Shown: positions 32,815-40,535 of the stretch, one piece after another
How the letters are laid out: each line of letters begins with the position of its first letter
How positions within the stretch are numbered: position 1 is the stretch's first letter
DNA from: an uncultured Synechococcus sp.
GTDB lineage: Bacteria; Cyanobacteriota; Cyanobacteriia; PCC-6307; Cyanobiaceae
Reading direction: 5' to 3'
DNA: 42,278 nucleotides
NCBI GenBank assembly: GCA_903855705.1
Contig: CAINZT010000072.1
Location: 1 to 42,278 of the forward strand
Program-made: the position numbers and the translations under genes
The notes under the pieces: model-generated
What the model saw: only the letters and a program-made list of their open reading frames with translations
What the model was told of the DNA's origin: nothing
Database searches by the model: none

Positions 32815-34086
32815 ATGAGCCATGCCCGCGTACATGGGGCCGGTCCAACCGGCTGCCTGGCGGCCCTGGCCCTGGCCCAAGTGGGCTGGCAGGTGCACCT
32901 TTGCGACCCCCTAGACGCCCCCGGACTCCTGGGGCGCCAGCGGGCCTACGCCCTCACCCACTCCAGTTTTGCCCTGCTGGATCGCCTGGGTCTATGGCAG
33001 GCCCTGGAGCCCCAGCTGGTGCCCTTTGCAAGCCTGGAACTGTGGGACCAGGCCACGGGTCGCCAAAGCCACTTCACTGCCGCTGACCTGGGGCGAGGCC
33101 GGCGCCGTCAACCCGGGCCCTTCGGGGCTCAAGATGCCGCTGCCGCCGATGGAGCAAGGGGCCCAGGGTCTGGCGCATCCGGAACAACCGGACCCAGATC
33201 CGGGGATAGGGGCGAAGCCGTCGGTTGGATCGTGCAACACGGGCCCCTGATGGAGCTGTTGTTACACCAACTGCAGGCCCACCCCCAGGTGATCCTCCAG
33301 TTGGGCCGGCCTGGTCCGGGCGCCGGCTCAGCCCCAGCGGCCGGTCCAGCTGCCGACCCAGTTGTGGATTTGGTGGTGGGTGCGGACGGCAGCCAATCCC
33401 CGTGCCGCCAGGCCGCAGGCCTGGCCTGGTTTGAGCGGACCTACGGCCAGGCCTGCTTAACCGTGCAGGTTCGGCTCAGAGGTGGCAGGCCCGATCAGGC
33501 CTGGGAACTGCTGCGGCCCGAAGGGCCCTTCGCCGTGCTGCCCCTAGGCGGCGATGCATTCCAACTCGTCTGGAGTGCGCCGGCGCGGCGGTTGCGCCGG
33601 CTGGAGAGCCTCGATGGTGCCGCCTTCCTCGACCAGCTGGCCGGCGCCCTGCCAGACCAGCTCCAACCGGAAGCGCTGCTGGACCAACCGCGGGCCTATC
33701 CAGTGGCCCTAGCCCTGGCCTGGCCGTTGGCAAAGGCCCCCCTGGTGTTGGTGGGGGACAGCGCCCACCGCTGCCATCCCGTCGGCGGCCAGGGACTCAA
33801 CCTGGGCTGGCGCGATGTGGACTGCCTGCAACGGCTGGCTGCCCGTGTCAGCTCAGGACGCCTAGGGCCGGAACGGCTGGCGGCGGCCTATCGCTGGCGG
33901 CGCTGGCCCGACCTGCTCGCCACCCTGCTGGTTACCGACCTGCTGGTGCGTTTGTTTTCCAACCGCAACCGACTGCTGTTGCCCCTGCGCCGCCTAGCCC
34001 TCGACCTGCTGAATGGCTGGCCCCTGCTAAGGCGCCTCAGCCTGGCCGCCATGACCGATGGCCCTTGTCAGCCTGGGCGGCGCTGA
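32815..34086 (+). CDS. FAD-dependent hydroxylase, UbiH/COQ6 type
   Basis: Flavoprotein monooxygenase of 423 residues from the ATG at 32815. The N-terminal FAD loop reads VHGAGPTGCLAALALAQ, then the adenine-binding acidic region CDPLDAP and RAYALTHSSFALLDRLGLW. VVGADGSQSPCR is the DG motif. VLVGDSAHRCHPVGGQGLNLG is the GD motif that binds the FAD ribityl chain. WIVQHGPLMELLL is typical of the UbiH group. Between about residues 95 and 130 lies a Gly/Arg/Ala/Pro-rich stretch that the family lacks. The substrate is unknown; quinone ring hydroxylation is the family's usual role, but cyanobacterial plastoquinone synthesis does not follow the ubiquinone route. The DUF2949 gene follows after 13 bases. 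Confidence 0.85.
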   Translation: MSHARVHGAGPTGCLAALALAQVGWQVHLCDPLDAPGLLGRQRAYALTHSSFALLDRLGLWQALEPQLVPFASLELWDQATGRQSHFTAADLGRGRRRQPGPFGAQDAAAADGARGPGSGASGTTGPRSGDRGEAVGWIVQHGPLMELLLHQLQAHPQVILQLGRPGPGAGSAPAAGPAADPVVDLVVGADGSQSPCRQAAGLAWFERTYGQACLTVQVRLRGGRPDQAWELLRPEGPFAVLPLGGDAFQLVWSAPARRLRRLESLDGAAFLDQLAGALPDQLQPEALLDQPRAYPVALALAWPLAKAPLVLVGDSAHRCHPVGGQGLNLGWRDVDCLQRLAARVSSGRLGPERLAAAYRWRRWPDLLATLLVTDLLVRLFSNRNRLLLPLRRLALDLLNGWPLLRRLSLAAMTDGPCQPGRR

Positions 34087-34099
34087 TCAGCATGGCGCC

Positions 34100-34312
34100 A
34101 TGGTGATCCCAACCTCCCCCCAGCCCTTGCCAGCAGCCGAGCTCCTGGGCTATCTGCGCCAAGACTTGGGCCTGAGCGAAAACGCCCTCAGCCTTGGTCT
34201 CAAACAGGCCCAGCTGGAACAGGCTCCCCTGCCCGTGGTGCTCTGGCGCTTTGGCTTGATCAGCCTGGAGCAGCTCGATCAGGTGCTGGCCTGGCAGGAC
34301 AACCAACCCTGA
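34100..34312 (+). CDS. DUF2949-family small protein
   Basis: A 70-residue protein from the ATG at 34100; the open frame continues upstream into the hydroxylase gene. The core LPAAELLGYLRQDLGLSENA, then LSLGLKQAQLEQAPLPVVLW and RFGLISLEQLDQVLAWQ, matches the cyanobacterial family I know as DUF2949. It is mostly helical, with no membrane segment. It lies 13 bases downstream of the UbiH-like gene and converges on apt. Function is unknown. Confidence 0.8.
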   Translation: MVIPTSPQPLPAAELLGYLRQDLGLSENALSLGLKQAQLEQAPLPVVLWRFGLISLEQLDQVLAWQDNQP

Positions 34313-34404
34313 ACGATCGGCCCTCCAAGCCCCCCATCGAGTCGTTGGGCGCTGCAGTGATCCTTTTGGCGGGTGGTTTCGAGCGGCCTGTCTTTTGACT
34401 GCAA

Positions 34405-34932
34405 TCAGGAATAGATAATCAGGGACTCCACTGGCACATCACCCGGCAACTTGCTGCGGCCGCCGAGGTCAGCCAGCTCGGCTACGAAGGCAAAGCCGCA
34501 GAGGGCGCCACCCACCTTTTGCACCAGCTGGGAGCAGGCGCTGGCAGTGCCACCAGTGGCCAGCAGGTCATCAACGATGAGCACCCTGGGCCCCGTTTCA
34601 AAGCCATCGGCCAGGATCTCGAGCCGATCGGTGCCGTATTCAAGGCTGTAATCGATGCCGTGGACCTCGCCAGGCAATTTTCCCGGTTTGCGCACTGGGG
34701 TAAAGCCCAGCCGCCGATCCGTTGCCAGGGCCGTGCCGACGATGAAGCCCCGAGATTCAATCCCCACGATTAAGTCGGGCTGCAAGCGATCGCAGATGAC
34801 CGCGAGCTGGCGGACCACTTCCTGCCAGGCACTGGCCTGGCGCATCAAGGGGGTGAGGTCGCGGAAGAGAATCCCCGGCTTGGGAAAGTCAGGAACATCC
34901 CGCACCAACAGGCGCAGATCGATAGCAGACAT
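34405..34932 (-). CDS. apt: Adenine phosphoribosyltransferase
   Basis: Salvages adenine to AMP using PRPP. It has 175 residues, full length. It begins [20 protein letters not shown] with the family's FPKPGI(L)F motif. [16 protein letters not shown] contains the adenine-side [13 protein letters not shown] is the flexible loop, and [16 protein letters not shown] is the PRPP-binding motif. It is transcribed toward the DUF2949 gene (92-base convergent gap) and diverges from the DUF3038 gene. Confidence 0.97.
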   Translation of the reverse strand: MSAIDLRLLVRDVPDFPKPGILFRDLTPLMRQASAWQEVVRQLAVICDRLQPDLIVGIESRGFIVGTALATDRRLGFTPVRKPGKLPGEVHGIDYSLEYGTDRLEILADGFETGPRVLIVDDLLATGGTASACSQLVQKVGGALCGFAFVAELADLGGRSKLPGDVPVESLIIYS

Positions 34933-35024
34933 GGGGGAAAGATGGTCGTCAGGGGCCCTGGGCTGGTCGTGGCAGCGACCCCCCCGGATGACGAAGTGGC
35001 TCGGGCACTGGCAGTATCGCAGCC

Positions 35025-35567
35025 ATGCCTAACGTTTCTCCTGCCTTGAGCCGTGCCACCCCTTTGCCAAGGAGGGGGCTGGAGCGCCTCGATCTGATGT
35101 TGCTGTGCGCTGAGGCCCTCGACCTCAACGGCGGCGAGGCCATGGTCTGGATGAGTGAGCAGCTGGGCTACCAGAGCCTGTTTCCCAACCGGGTGGAACT
35201 GTGGAAGCGCCGTTGTCACAACCCCCTGCGCCGCAACACCCGCCGGGGCCAGCTCCAGGTGGAGGACACCGATGCCCTGATCCGCATCCTCACCGCCATG
35301 GCCGAGCGGCTCTATCCGATGCTGCGCCAGCTGCTGTCGGCCGCCGAGCCAGCTGCCGTGAGCGAACAGCGTTGGGCCCTGTTCCGCTCCCGGCTGCAGG
35401 AGCTAATCCAGGAACGGTTGAACCTGCGCCGGGTCGGCGTGCGCAAACTGCTCGATCCGATCGAAGGGCCCCAGCTTTGTCACCAGATGATCTTGAGCCT
35501 GGCCCTTAGTGCCGGCACCGGCGGCGGCGATCGGCTCAAGGCCAGCCTGCTGGATCCCGAAGCCTGA
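35025..35567 (+). CDS. DUF3038-family protein
   Basis: A 180-residue soluble protein from an ATG. Conserved stretches: [39 protein letters not shown], then helices with [20 protein letters not shown] and [21 protein letters not shown] recognise the family as DUF3038, which in cyanobacteria commonly sits beside a DUF4335 gene, as here. The basic patch [16 protein letters not shown] could contact nucleic acid, but that is speculation. It heads a four-gene run in one direction (35025-37232). Confidence 0.82.
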   Translation: MPNVSPALSRATPLPRRGLERLDLMLLCAEALDLNGGEAMVWMSEQLGYQSLFPNRVELWKRRCHNPLRRNTRRGQLQVEDTDALIRILTAMAERLYPMLRQLLSAAEPAAVSEQRWALFRSRLQELIQERLNLRRVGVRKLLDPIEGPQLCHQMILSLALSAGTGGGDRLKASLLDPEA

Positions 35568-35654
35568 CCCCAAAGGCCCTGGCAGCACCGCCAGCGCACC
35601 AAGCCCCGATCCGCCCAGACCCATCCCCCAGCAGCCCTCCCCCTGTAGTCCGCC

Positions 35655-36416
35655 GTGAACAAGATCAGCCTCCGCTACGAACAGATCAGCTGTCGCCTGA
35701 CGGTGGAAGGGTTACCCGATGTGTCCACCGGCCAGGGCGGCCAGGCGATCGGCATCCTCACGGGCTGGGGCCTGGCCCTGGCTGGTCACACGGAACTGGA
35801 GGGCAAACGGGAGCATCTTGAAGCCCTTCTGCAGGTGGTGGTTCCCTACGCCCGCCACCTGATCAGTGGAGCCCCCAGGCCCTTTGGCGATCTCGACAAC
35901 CCCGTGGCCATCCATCCCGATGGCCCCAGCCACCGGTTGGAGCTGCGCAGCAGCCAGCCCAACACCCCGCCCCTGACCCTCCAGCTCGACGACGCCGAAC
36001 TCGCCGACCTGGTGCGCTGCCTCGACCAACTGCGACTCGATTCGCGCCTGCAGCTGCCCCTACAAACGCCCCCACCCCAACCGCTGAAGCGCAGTGAACT
36101 GCGCCGGAGGGTGCCCCTGGGCCGGCGGGTCGCGGCGCCCCTCTGTGGCTTAGCTGCCCTGGGGCTGGCCGGTGCCGTCTCCTGGATGGTGCCTACCCCC
36201 AAACCGGGTAGCTTCAGCCCCTCCCAGGGCCAACGCAAGGGCGCTGATGCGGCCCTAGGCAAAGCCGCGGCAACCAAACCCCCAGCCAACCCGGCACCAT
36301 CCGGCCAAGCCTCCGCCAACCCGGCCAACGCAACCAGCGCCAACGCAACCAGCGGCTCAGCCCAGGCCCAACGGGGCCAATCCCCAACGCCAGCACCGGG
36401 CGGAACGCCCCGTTGA
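35655..36416 (+). CDS. DUF4335-family protein with one membrane helix
   Basis: A 253-residue protein from a GTG start. The N-terminal domain (about 1-125) starts ISLRYEQISCRLTVEGLPDV and contains LTGWGLALAGHTELEGKREH. After a Pro-rich linker and a basic stretch (KRSELRRRVPLGRR) comes one membrane helix (APLCGLAALGLAGAVSWMV, about 155-177). The last 75 residues are low-complexity Ala/Pro/Asn/Ser/Gln, likely a disordered tail outside the membrane. The N-domain matches my memory of DUF4335, the usual neighbour of DUF3038, 87 bases upstream. Function is unknown. Confidence 0.78.
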   Translation: MNKISLRYEQISCRLTVEGLPDVSTGQGGQAIGILTGWGLALAGHTELEGKREHLEALLQVVVPYARHLISGAPRPFGDLDNPVAIHPDGPSHRLELRSSQPNTPPLTLQLDDAELADLVRCLDQLRLDSRLQLPLQTPPPQPLKRSELRRRVPLGRRVAAPLCGLAALGLAGAVSWMVPTPKPGSFSPSQGQRKGADAALGKAAATKPPANPAPSGQASANPANATSANATSGSAQAQRGQSPTPAPGGTPR

Positions 36417-36573
36417 CGCCCTGGCTGCAATGGCCACACTGGAGCGACCGGTCCAGCTCCCCAGCGACGCCTGACTCCCATCCCCCGGCCAGGCCCCCGA
36501 CTCCAGCAGGACTCAGCCTGGACTCCCCCATCCTGGGCCCCCTGGCCCGCCCCTGCCCTTCGGCCCGAAAGCG

Positions 36574-36825
36574 ATGACCATCCCGTTGAGCTGGCCTGAA
36601 TTGCGTCGCCGCGTCACGCGCCTGGGGGCCTCCCTCGATGTGCTGGTGCGCAGTGATCCAGAGGTCTGTGGCCTCAGTGGCGACTCCTTTCGGTTGTCGT
36701 TGCACCACGGCGGCCATGGGGATTGCACCGTGGGGGACCTTTCCCTGGTGGATTGCCCCAATGAACTGGTGCTGATTGAGTTCGAGCGCTGGATGCGCGG
36801 CGCCGGGTACAGCATCAGCCCATGA
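36574..36825 (+). CDS. Small unknown protein
   Basis: An 83-residue soluble protein that I do not recognise. It starts MTIPLSWPELRRRVTRLGAS and contains SFRLSLHHGGHGDCTVGDLS and CPNELVLIEFERWMRGAGYS. The mix of strands and helices looks like a real fold, and the gene ends in an ATGA overlap with the next gene, which supports it being expressed. The 157 bases before it hold nothing I can identify. Confidence 0.65.
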   Translation: MTIPLSWPELRRRVTRLGASLDVLVRSDPEVCGLSGDSFRLSLHHGGHGDCTVGDLSLVDCPNELVLIEFERWMRGAGYSISP

Positions 36826-37232
36826 GCCGCGCCCCGAAACGATTGACCCTGGCCAGGTCAGGCCGCCTGGGCCGGATCGCCCGTCCGGGCTCCAGGCCCA
36901 AACGCCCCCCAGGCCGGATTCGTCAGCTGGCCGAGGCCGTGTTGCTCCTGGCTGGCGGGGTGGGTCTGCTGCTGGCCCTGATGCGACTGCCTGGCCGGCT
37001 CGACACCCTGCTGCTGGTCAGTAATGCCATTGCCAACCTGATCGCTGGCCTGTCAAAGCTCGGGCTGGGGCTGTTGCAGTTGCTGGGGGTGCTGTTGCTC
37101 GTTGGCGTGGTGCTGGTCGCCCTGGCCTTCCTGGCGGGGGGCCTGATCCGCCTGACTAGGGCCCTACTCAGGCCCCGCCCCCGCACAGCCCCGCCCCAAC
37201 AAAAAACCAAGCCCCTGCAAGCCAAATCCTGA
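36822..37232 (+). CDS. Small basic membrane protein of unknown function
   Basis: A 136-residue protein with a strongly basic N-terminus (KRLTLARSGRLGRIARPGSR), one helix at about 39-56 (AEAVLLLAGGVGLLLALM) and a longer hydrophobic region at about 74-107 (GLGLLQLLGVLLLVGVVLVA), then a basic, Pro-rich tail. I do not recognise the family. The start overlaps the preceding gene by four bases. The positive ends suggest both termini face the cytoplasm. Confidence 0.65.
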   Translation: MSRAPKRLTLARSGRLGRIARPGSRPKRPPGRIRQLAEAVLLLAGGVGLLLALMRLPGRLDTLLLVSNAIANLIAGLSKLGLGLLQLLGVLLLVGVVLVALAFLAGGLIRLTRALLRPRPRTAPPQQKTKPLQAKS

Positions 37233-37361
37233 GAGCCGGGCCTTCAAACCAACGCAAACGGTGCGCTGCCCCATGAAGCTATGGGCCAATCCCACTCTCC
37301 AGCAGGACATTCGGCTTAAAACGAACTGACGTCTTCCAGCCCGTGGGGCCAGGAGTGAGCC

Positions 37362-38309
37362 ATGGCCAAAAACCATCGCAAGCCCAAGGACATCAACCAG
37401 ACCACCGAGGCGAAGCGGCCCCGGGGCCAGGTCATCAGCGATCGTTACTTTCCCTCGGCCCAGCTCGATGATCTAGCCACTACCCAGGATCCTGCCCTGC
37501 TGGACAAGGGCGATCCACTCTCCAGCCTGGGCCGACTGGATCGACCAGTTTACGAAAAGGAATTAATGCATCTCCAGCAGGAACTGGTGAAGATGCAGTA
37601 CTGGGTGAAGGCGGAAGGATTTCGCTTGATTGTGCTGTTTGAAGGCCGTGATGCGGCGGGCAAAGGTGGAACGATTAAGCGGATCACAGAACCGATGAAT
37701 CCACGGGGCTGCCGCGTTGTGGCCCTAGGCAAGCCCTCCGACCAACAGCGCTCGCAATGGTATTTCCAGCGCTATGTAGAACATTTTCCAACAGCTGGTG
37801 AAATCGTGATCTTTGATCGCAGCTGGTATAACAGGGCCGGCGTGGAGCGGGTGATGGGTTTCTGTACGCCAGAGGAGCTAGAGGAATTCCAGCAATCCTG
37901 CCCGGAGTTTGAAAGAATGTTGGTGCGCAGCGGCATCATGCTGCTGAAATACTGGTTTTCCGTAAGTGATGAGGAGCAAGAAGCACGCTTTAAAGCCCGA
38001 ATCAACGATGGCACCAGACGCTGGAAATTGAGCGAGATGGATCTCGAATCAAGGGATCGCTGGGAGGATTTTTCCCAAGCCAAGGATGAAATGTTCGCCC
38101 ACACGAATATCCCCGAGGCCCCCTGGTTCACCGTAGAAGCGGATGACAAGCGTCGGGCGCGCCTGAACTGCATCCGTCACCTGCTCAGCAAGATCCCGTA
38201 TCACGACATGACCCCGCCAGCCCTGAAACTGTCGCCGCGCAAACCGGCAAAGCACTACAAGCGCCCCCCCTTCTACGAACAGTTTTTTGTGCCCAATGCC
38301 TACCCCTAG
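37362..38309 (+). CDS. ppk2: Polyphosphate kinase 2
   Basis: Transfers phosphate between polyphosphate and nucleoside diphosphates or monophosphates, helping to recharge ADP or GDP from stored polyphosphate. It has 315 residues. Walker A is EGRDAAGKGG (from E94), the lid and Walker B region includes IVIFDRSWYNRAGVERVMGF (D152), and the C-terminal part has DLESRDRWEDFSQAKDEMF and the final HYKRPPFYEQFFVPNAYP. This long C-terminus suggests a class I single-domain enzyme, which mainly makes NTP from NDP. Start supported by AGGAG six bases before the ATG. Base composition is less GC-rich in the middle than in neighbouring genes. Confidence 0.95.
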   Translation: MAKNHRKPKDINQTTEAKRPRGQVISDRYFPSAQLDDLATTQDPALLDKGDPLSSLGRLDRPVYEKELMHLQQELVKMQYWVKAEGFRLIVLFEGRDAAGKGGTIKRITEPMNPRGCRVVALGKPSDQQRSQWYFQRYVEHFPTAGEIVIFDRSWYNRAGVERVMGFCTPEELEEFQQSCPEFERMLVRSGIMLLKYWFSVSDEEQEARFKARINDGTRRWKLSEMDLESRDRWEDFSQAKDEMFAHTNIPEAPWFTVEADDKRRARLNCIRHLLSKIPYHDMTPPALKLSPRKPAKHYKRPPFYEQFFVPNAYP

Positions 38310-38342
38310 GCGGGATCAGGCTGAGAAAATGCGTGGCCTTCT

Positions 38343-38431
38343 GGGCCTGACCTGAGCCTGGGCCCTTGGCCTGAGCCCCTGGCCTGAGCCTTCCCCCTGG
38401 CCTGAGCCTTGGCACCTTCCCCGAGCCTTGG
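38343..38431. repeat. Irregular CCTGAGCC repeats after ppk2
   Basis: CCTGAGCC occurs at 38351, 38370, 38383 and 38401, each followed by T/C-rich spacers such as TTGG or CCTGG, with a diverged CCGAGCCTTGG at 38421. Spacing varies from 13 to 19 bases. It fills most of the gap between ppk2 and the convergent mntH-side genes. Confidence 0.75.
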
Positions 38432-38454
38432 CCCATAGACCCTGGCTGAGCTGG

Positions 38455-38568
38455 TTAGTGGTGCAGTTGCTGAAACCAGAAGCCTGCCAGTTGCCAGCTA
38501 CTGAACAGGAAGATCCCCAGAAAGAGCCAGTTCAGCCAGGGGGGCCTTTGGTTGTTATCGAAGTTCAT
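38455..38568 (-). CDS. Tiny Trp-rich membrane protein behind mntH (candidate)
   Basis: A 37-residue ORF from the ATG at 38568 to the TAA at 38455. It has a polar start (MNFDNNQRPP) and then one continuous hydrophobic helix, WLNWLFLGIFLFSSWQLAGF, ending WFQQLHH. Four of the 37 residues are Trp. It starts nine bases after the mntH stop on the same strand, so it would be on the same transcript. I do not recognise a family. The clean charge layout of a single-pass membrane peptide, and its placing, make it more likely than a chance ORF of this length, but no clear ribosome binding site is seen. Confidence 0.5.
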   Translation of the reverse strand: MNFDNNQRPPWLNWLFLGIFLFSSWQLAGFWFQQLHH

Positions 38569-38577
38569 GGGCAGAGA

Positions 38578-39900
38578 TTAGAACGCCAGGGATCCGGCCA
38601 ACGAGACCAACAGGGAGAGGTTGATCGAAACGATCACGCCGATGCAGAGCCAACTGACCAATTGCAAGACCACAGGCGAGCGCAGGTTGCCCATGGACTT
38701 GGCCTGGCCGCAGAACCAGACCAGGGGGATGGCCGCAAAGGGCAGCTGCAGGCTAAGCACCACCTGGGAGAGCACCAGCAGGCGATTGGTGGCCCCGTCA
38801 CCGAGAAGCAGCACCGTGGCCAGGGCGGGGATCAGGGCCAGGCCGCGGGTCAGCAGGCGCCGTTGCCAGAGGGGCAGGCGCAGATCAAGGAACCCCTCCA
38901 TCACCACCTGACCCGCCAGGGTGCCCGTGATCGTGGAGCTCTGACCGGCCGCCAGTAGGGCAACCCCGAAAACCAGGCTGGCAAGGGAAGTGCCCAGCAT
39001 GGGAGTGAGCAGCCGATAGGCCTGGCCCAGGTCGGTGACCACCGGCAGACCACGGCCATGGAAGGCCCCGCCCGCCAACACCAGGATCGCCGCATTGACC
39101 AGAAAGGCCATGGCCAGGGCAATCGCCATGTCGGCAGTGGCCAGGCGCAGGGCCCAGTGGCGGGCCTTGGGGTGGTCCGGCCACTGGCGGGTCTGCACCA
39201 GGGAGGAATGGAGATAAAGGTTGTGGGGCATCACCGTGGCGCCGAGGATTCCCGCCGCCAAGAGCAGCTGGTGGTGGTTGCCCATGGCCAGGGGATTGGG
39301 CACAAAGCCATGGGCCACGGCCCACCAATCAGGCTTCAGCAACACCAGCTCCACCAGGAAGCAGGCACCGATCAAAGCCACCAGGGCGATCACCAGGGCT
39401 TCAAGGCGGCGCAGGCCTTGCTGCTGCAGGACCAGGAGCAGCAGGGTGTCGGCAGCGGTGAGGGCCACCCCCCAGGCCAGGGGCAGGCCAAACAGAAATT
39501 GGAGGGCGATGGCACTGCCCACCAGTTCGGCTAGGTCGCAAGCGATGATCGCCAGTTCGGCCAGCAGCCAGAGGGGCAGGTGAAAGGCGGGTGGTAGAAG
39601 CTGGCGACAGGCCTGGGCCAGGTCCAAGCCAGTAGCAATGCCCAAGCGGCAACAAAGGGACTGCAGCACCATCGCCATGGCACTGGAGAGGGCCACCACC
39701 CACAGCAGGGCATAGCCGCTGCTCGATCCCGCCGCCAGATCCGTGGCCCAGTTTCCCGGGTCCATGTAACCCACGGCTACCAGGTAGGCGGGCCCCAGAA
39801 CCTTGAGAAAGGTTGCCAGCCCTGGCCGACCAGGGGGGACTCGTACTGACGCCCCCATCCCCAGCCGCGGATCTGGGGCCATCCTGGCAGCCGCTCCCAT
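38578..39900 (-). CDS. mntH: Nramp-family divalent metal transporter (manganese/iron)
   Basis: Proton-coupled importer of Mn2+ and Fe2+ in the inner membrane, with about 11 helices and 440 residues from the ATG at 39900 (an upstream TTG at 39930 is in frame). The metal site is intact: DPGN in TM1 (D47, N50) within YMDPGNWATD, and the TM6 motif GATVMPHNLYLHSSLVQTR with the metal-binding Met. ELVGSAIALQ and AGQSSTITGTLAGQVVMEGF are further family stretches. Manganese is needed for the photosystem II water-oxidising cluster, so such importers matter in cyanobacteria. A 37-residue membrane ORF follows after nine bases. Confidence 0.94.
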   Translation of the reverse strand: MGAAARMAPDPRLGMGASVRVPPGRPGLATFLKVLGPAYLVAVGYMDPGNWATDLAAGSSSGYALLWVVALSSAMAMVLQSLCCRLGIATGLDLAQACRQLLPPAFHLPLWLLAELAIIACDLAELVGSAIALQFLFGLPLAWGVALTAADTLLLLVLQQQGLRRLEALVIALVALIGACFLVELVLLKPDWWAVAHGFVPNPLAMGNHHQLLLAAGILGATVMPHNLYLHSSLVQTRQWPDHPKARHWALRLATADMAIALAMAFLVNAAILVLAGGAFHGRGLPVVTDLGQAYRLLTPMLGTSLASLVFGVALLAAGQSSTITGTLAGQVVMEGFLDLRLPLWQRRLLTRGLALIPALATVLLLGDGATNRLLVLSQVVLSLQLPFAAIPLVWFCGQAKSMGNLRSPVVLQLVSWLCIGVIVSINLSLLVSLAGSLAF

Positions 39901-40095
39901 CAGTGCAGGGCTGGTGCGCGACTCAAACAAGGATCGGCCTGGTCAGCGCCCTCCAACTGCCGAATCCACCAACGCCAGGGAAGGGCTACCAATGGACCGA
40001 TCCCTTGGTTAAGCCGGAACGGAAAATCATGGCCCAGGCCGATCATGCTCTGGGGCTGCTCCGCAGCGACAGAGAGTTCAGCCAGACAACCTGGT

Positions 40096-40305
40096 TCAGC
40101 GCAGGGCGGGTTGCGCCAGGGGGGTGGCGGGCCGATGGGTGCGGCGCAGGTCGTGGAGGCCTTCGAGCTGGTTGTAAACAGCCACCAGTTGGCGGCGGAT
40201 GTGATCCGTGTTTTCAAGCCGATCAAGGTTGAGCAACACGGCCTCGATCTGGGCCTTGCTGTCAATCAGCAAACGGCACTCACTGGATCCGGGTTCATAG
40301 CCCAT
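40096..40305 (-). CDS. Small helical protein of unknown function (candidate)
   Basis: A 69-residue ORF from the ATG at 40305; the frame is open up to 40437, but the upstream part looks like random Gly/Pro-rich sequence. The core LLIDSKAQIEAVLLNLDRLE, then NTDHIRRQLVAVYNQLEGLH, has a regular heptad-like pattern of a helical hairpin, followed by a short Pro/Ala tail. I do not recognise it. It lies on the same strand as the UPF0182 gene, 230 bases downstream of it, and upstream of mntH by about 195 bases. Confidence 0.5.
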   Translation of the reverse strand: MGYEPGSSECRLLIDSKAQIEAVLLNLDRLENTDHIRRQLVAVYNQLEGLHDLRRTHRPATPLAQPALR

Positions 40306-40535
40306 GGGGTGCTGCTCAAGAGCATTGGTGACTCCCCCATCAAAGGGCCGCCCGGCCGGATTTGTGGTCAGAACCGATGCAGTTTTGGGGGACTGTCCCA
40401 AATGGGTGCCAGGGCTACCGCAGGGAAACCCCAGCAAACGGTTAGAGGCGCTGGCTGGGAAGGGGAAAGGCCCTTGGCGTGGGGCTGGTTCGGAGGTGGG
40501 TGGGTTGGCCGGATCCAGGGGGGGATCTGGATTGT

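Noticed and set aside
40495-40535. Weak hairpin (ATCCAG / CTGGAT) downstream of the UPF0182 gene, as a terminator
   Set aside because: The stem is only six bases, the loop is a G/C run, and no T-tract follows in the direction of transcription.
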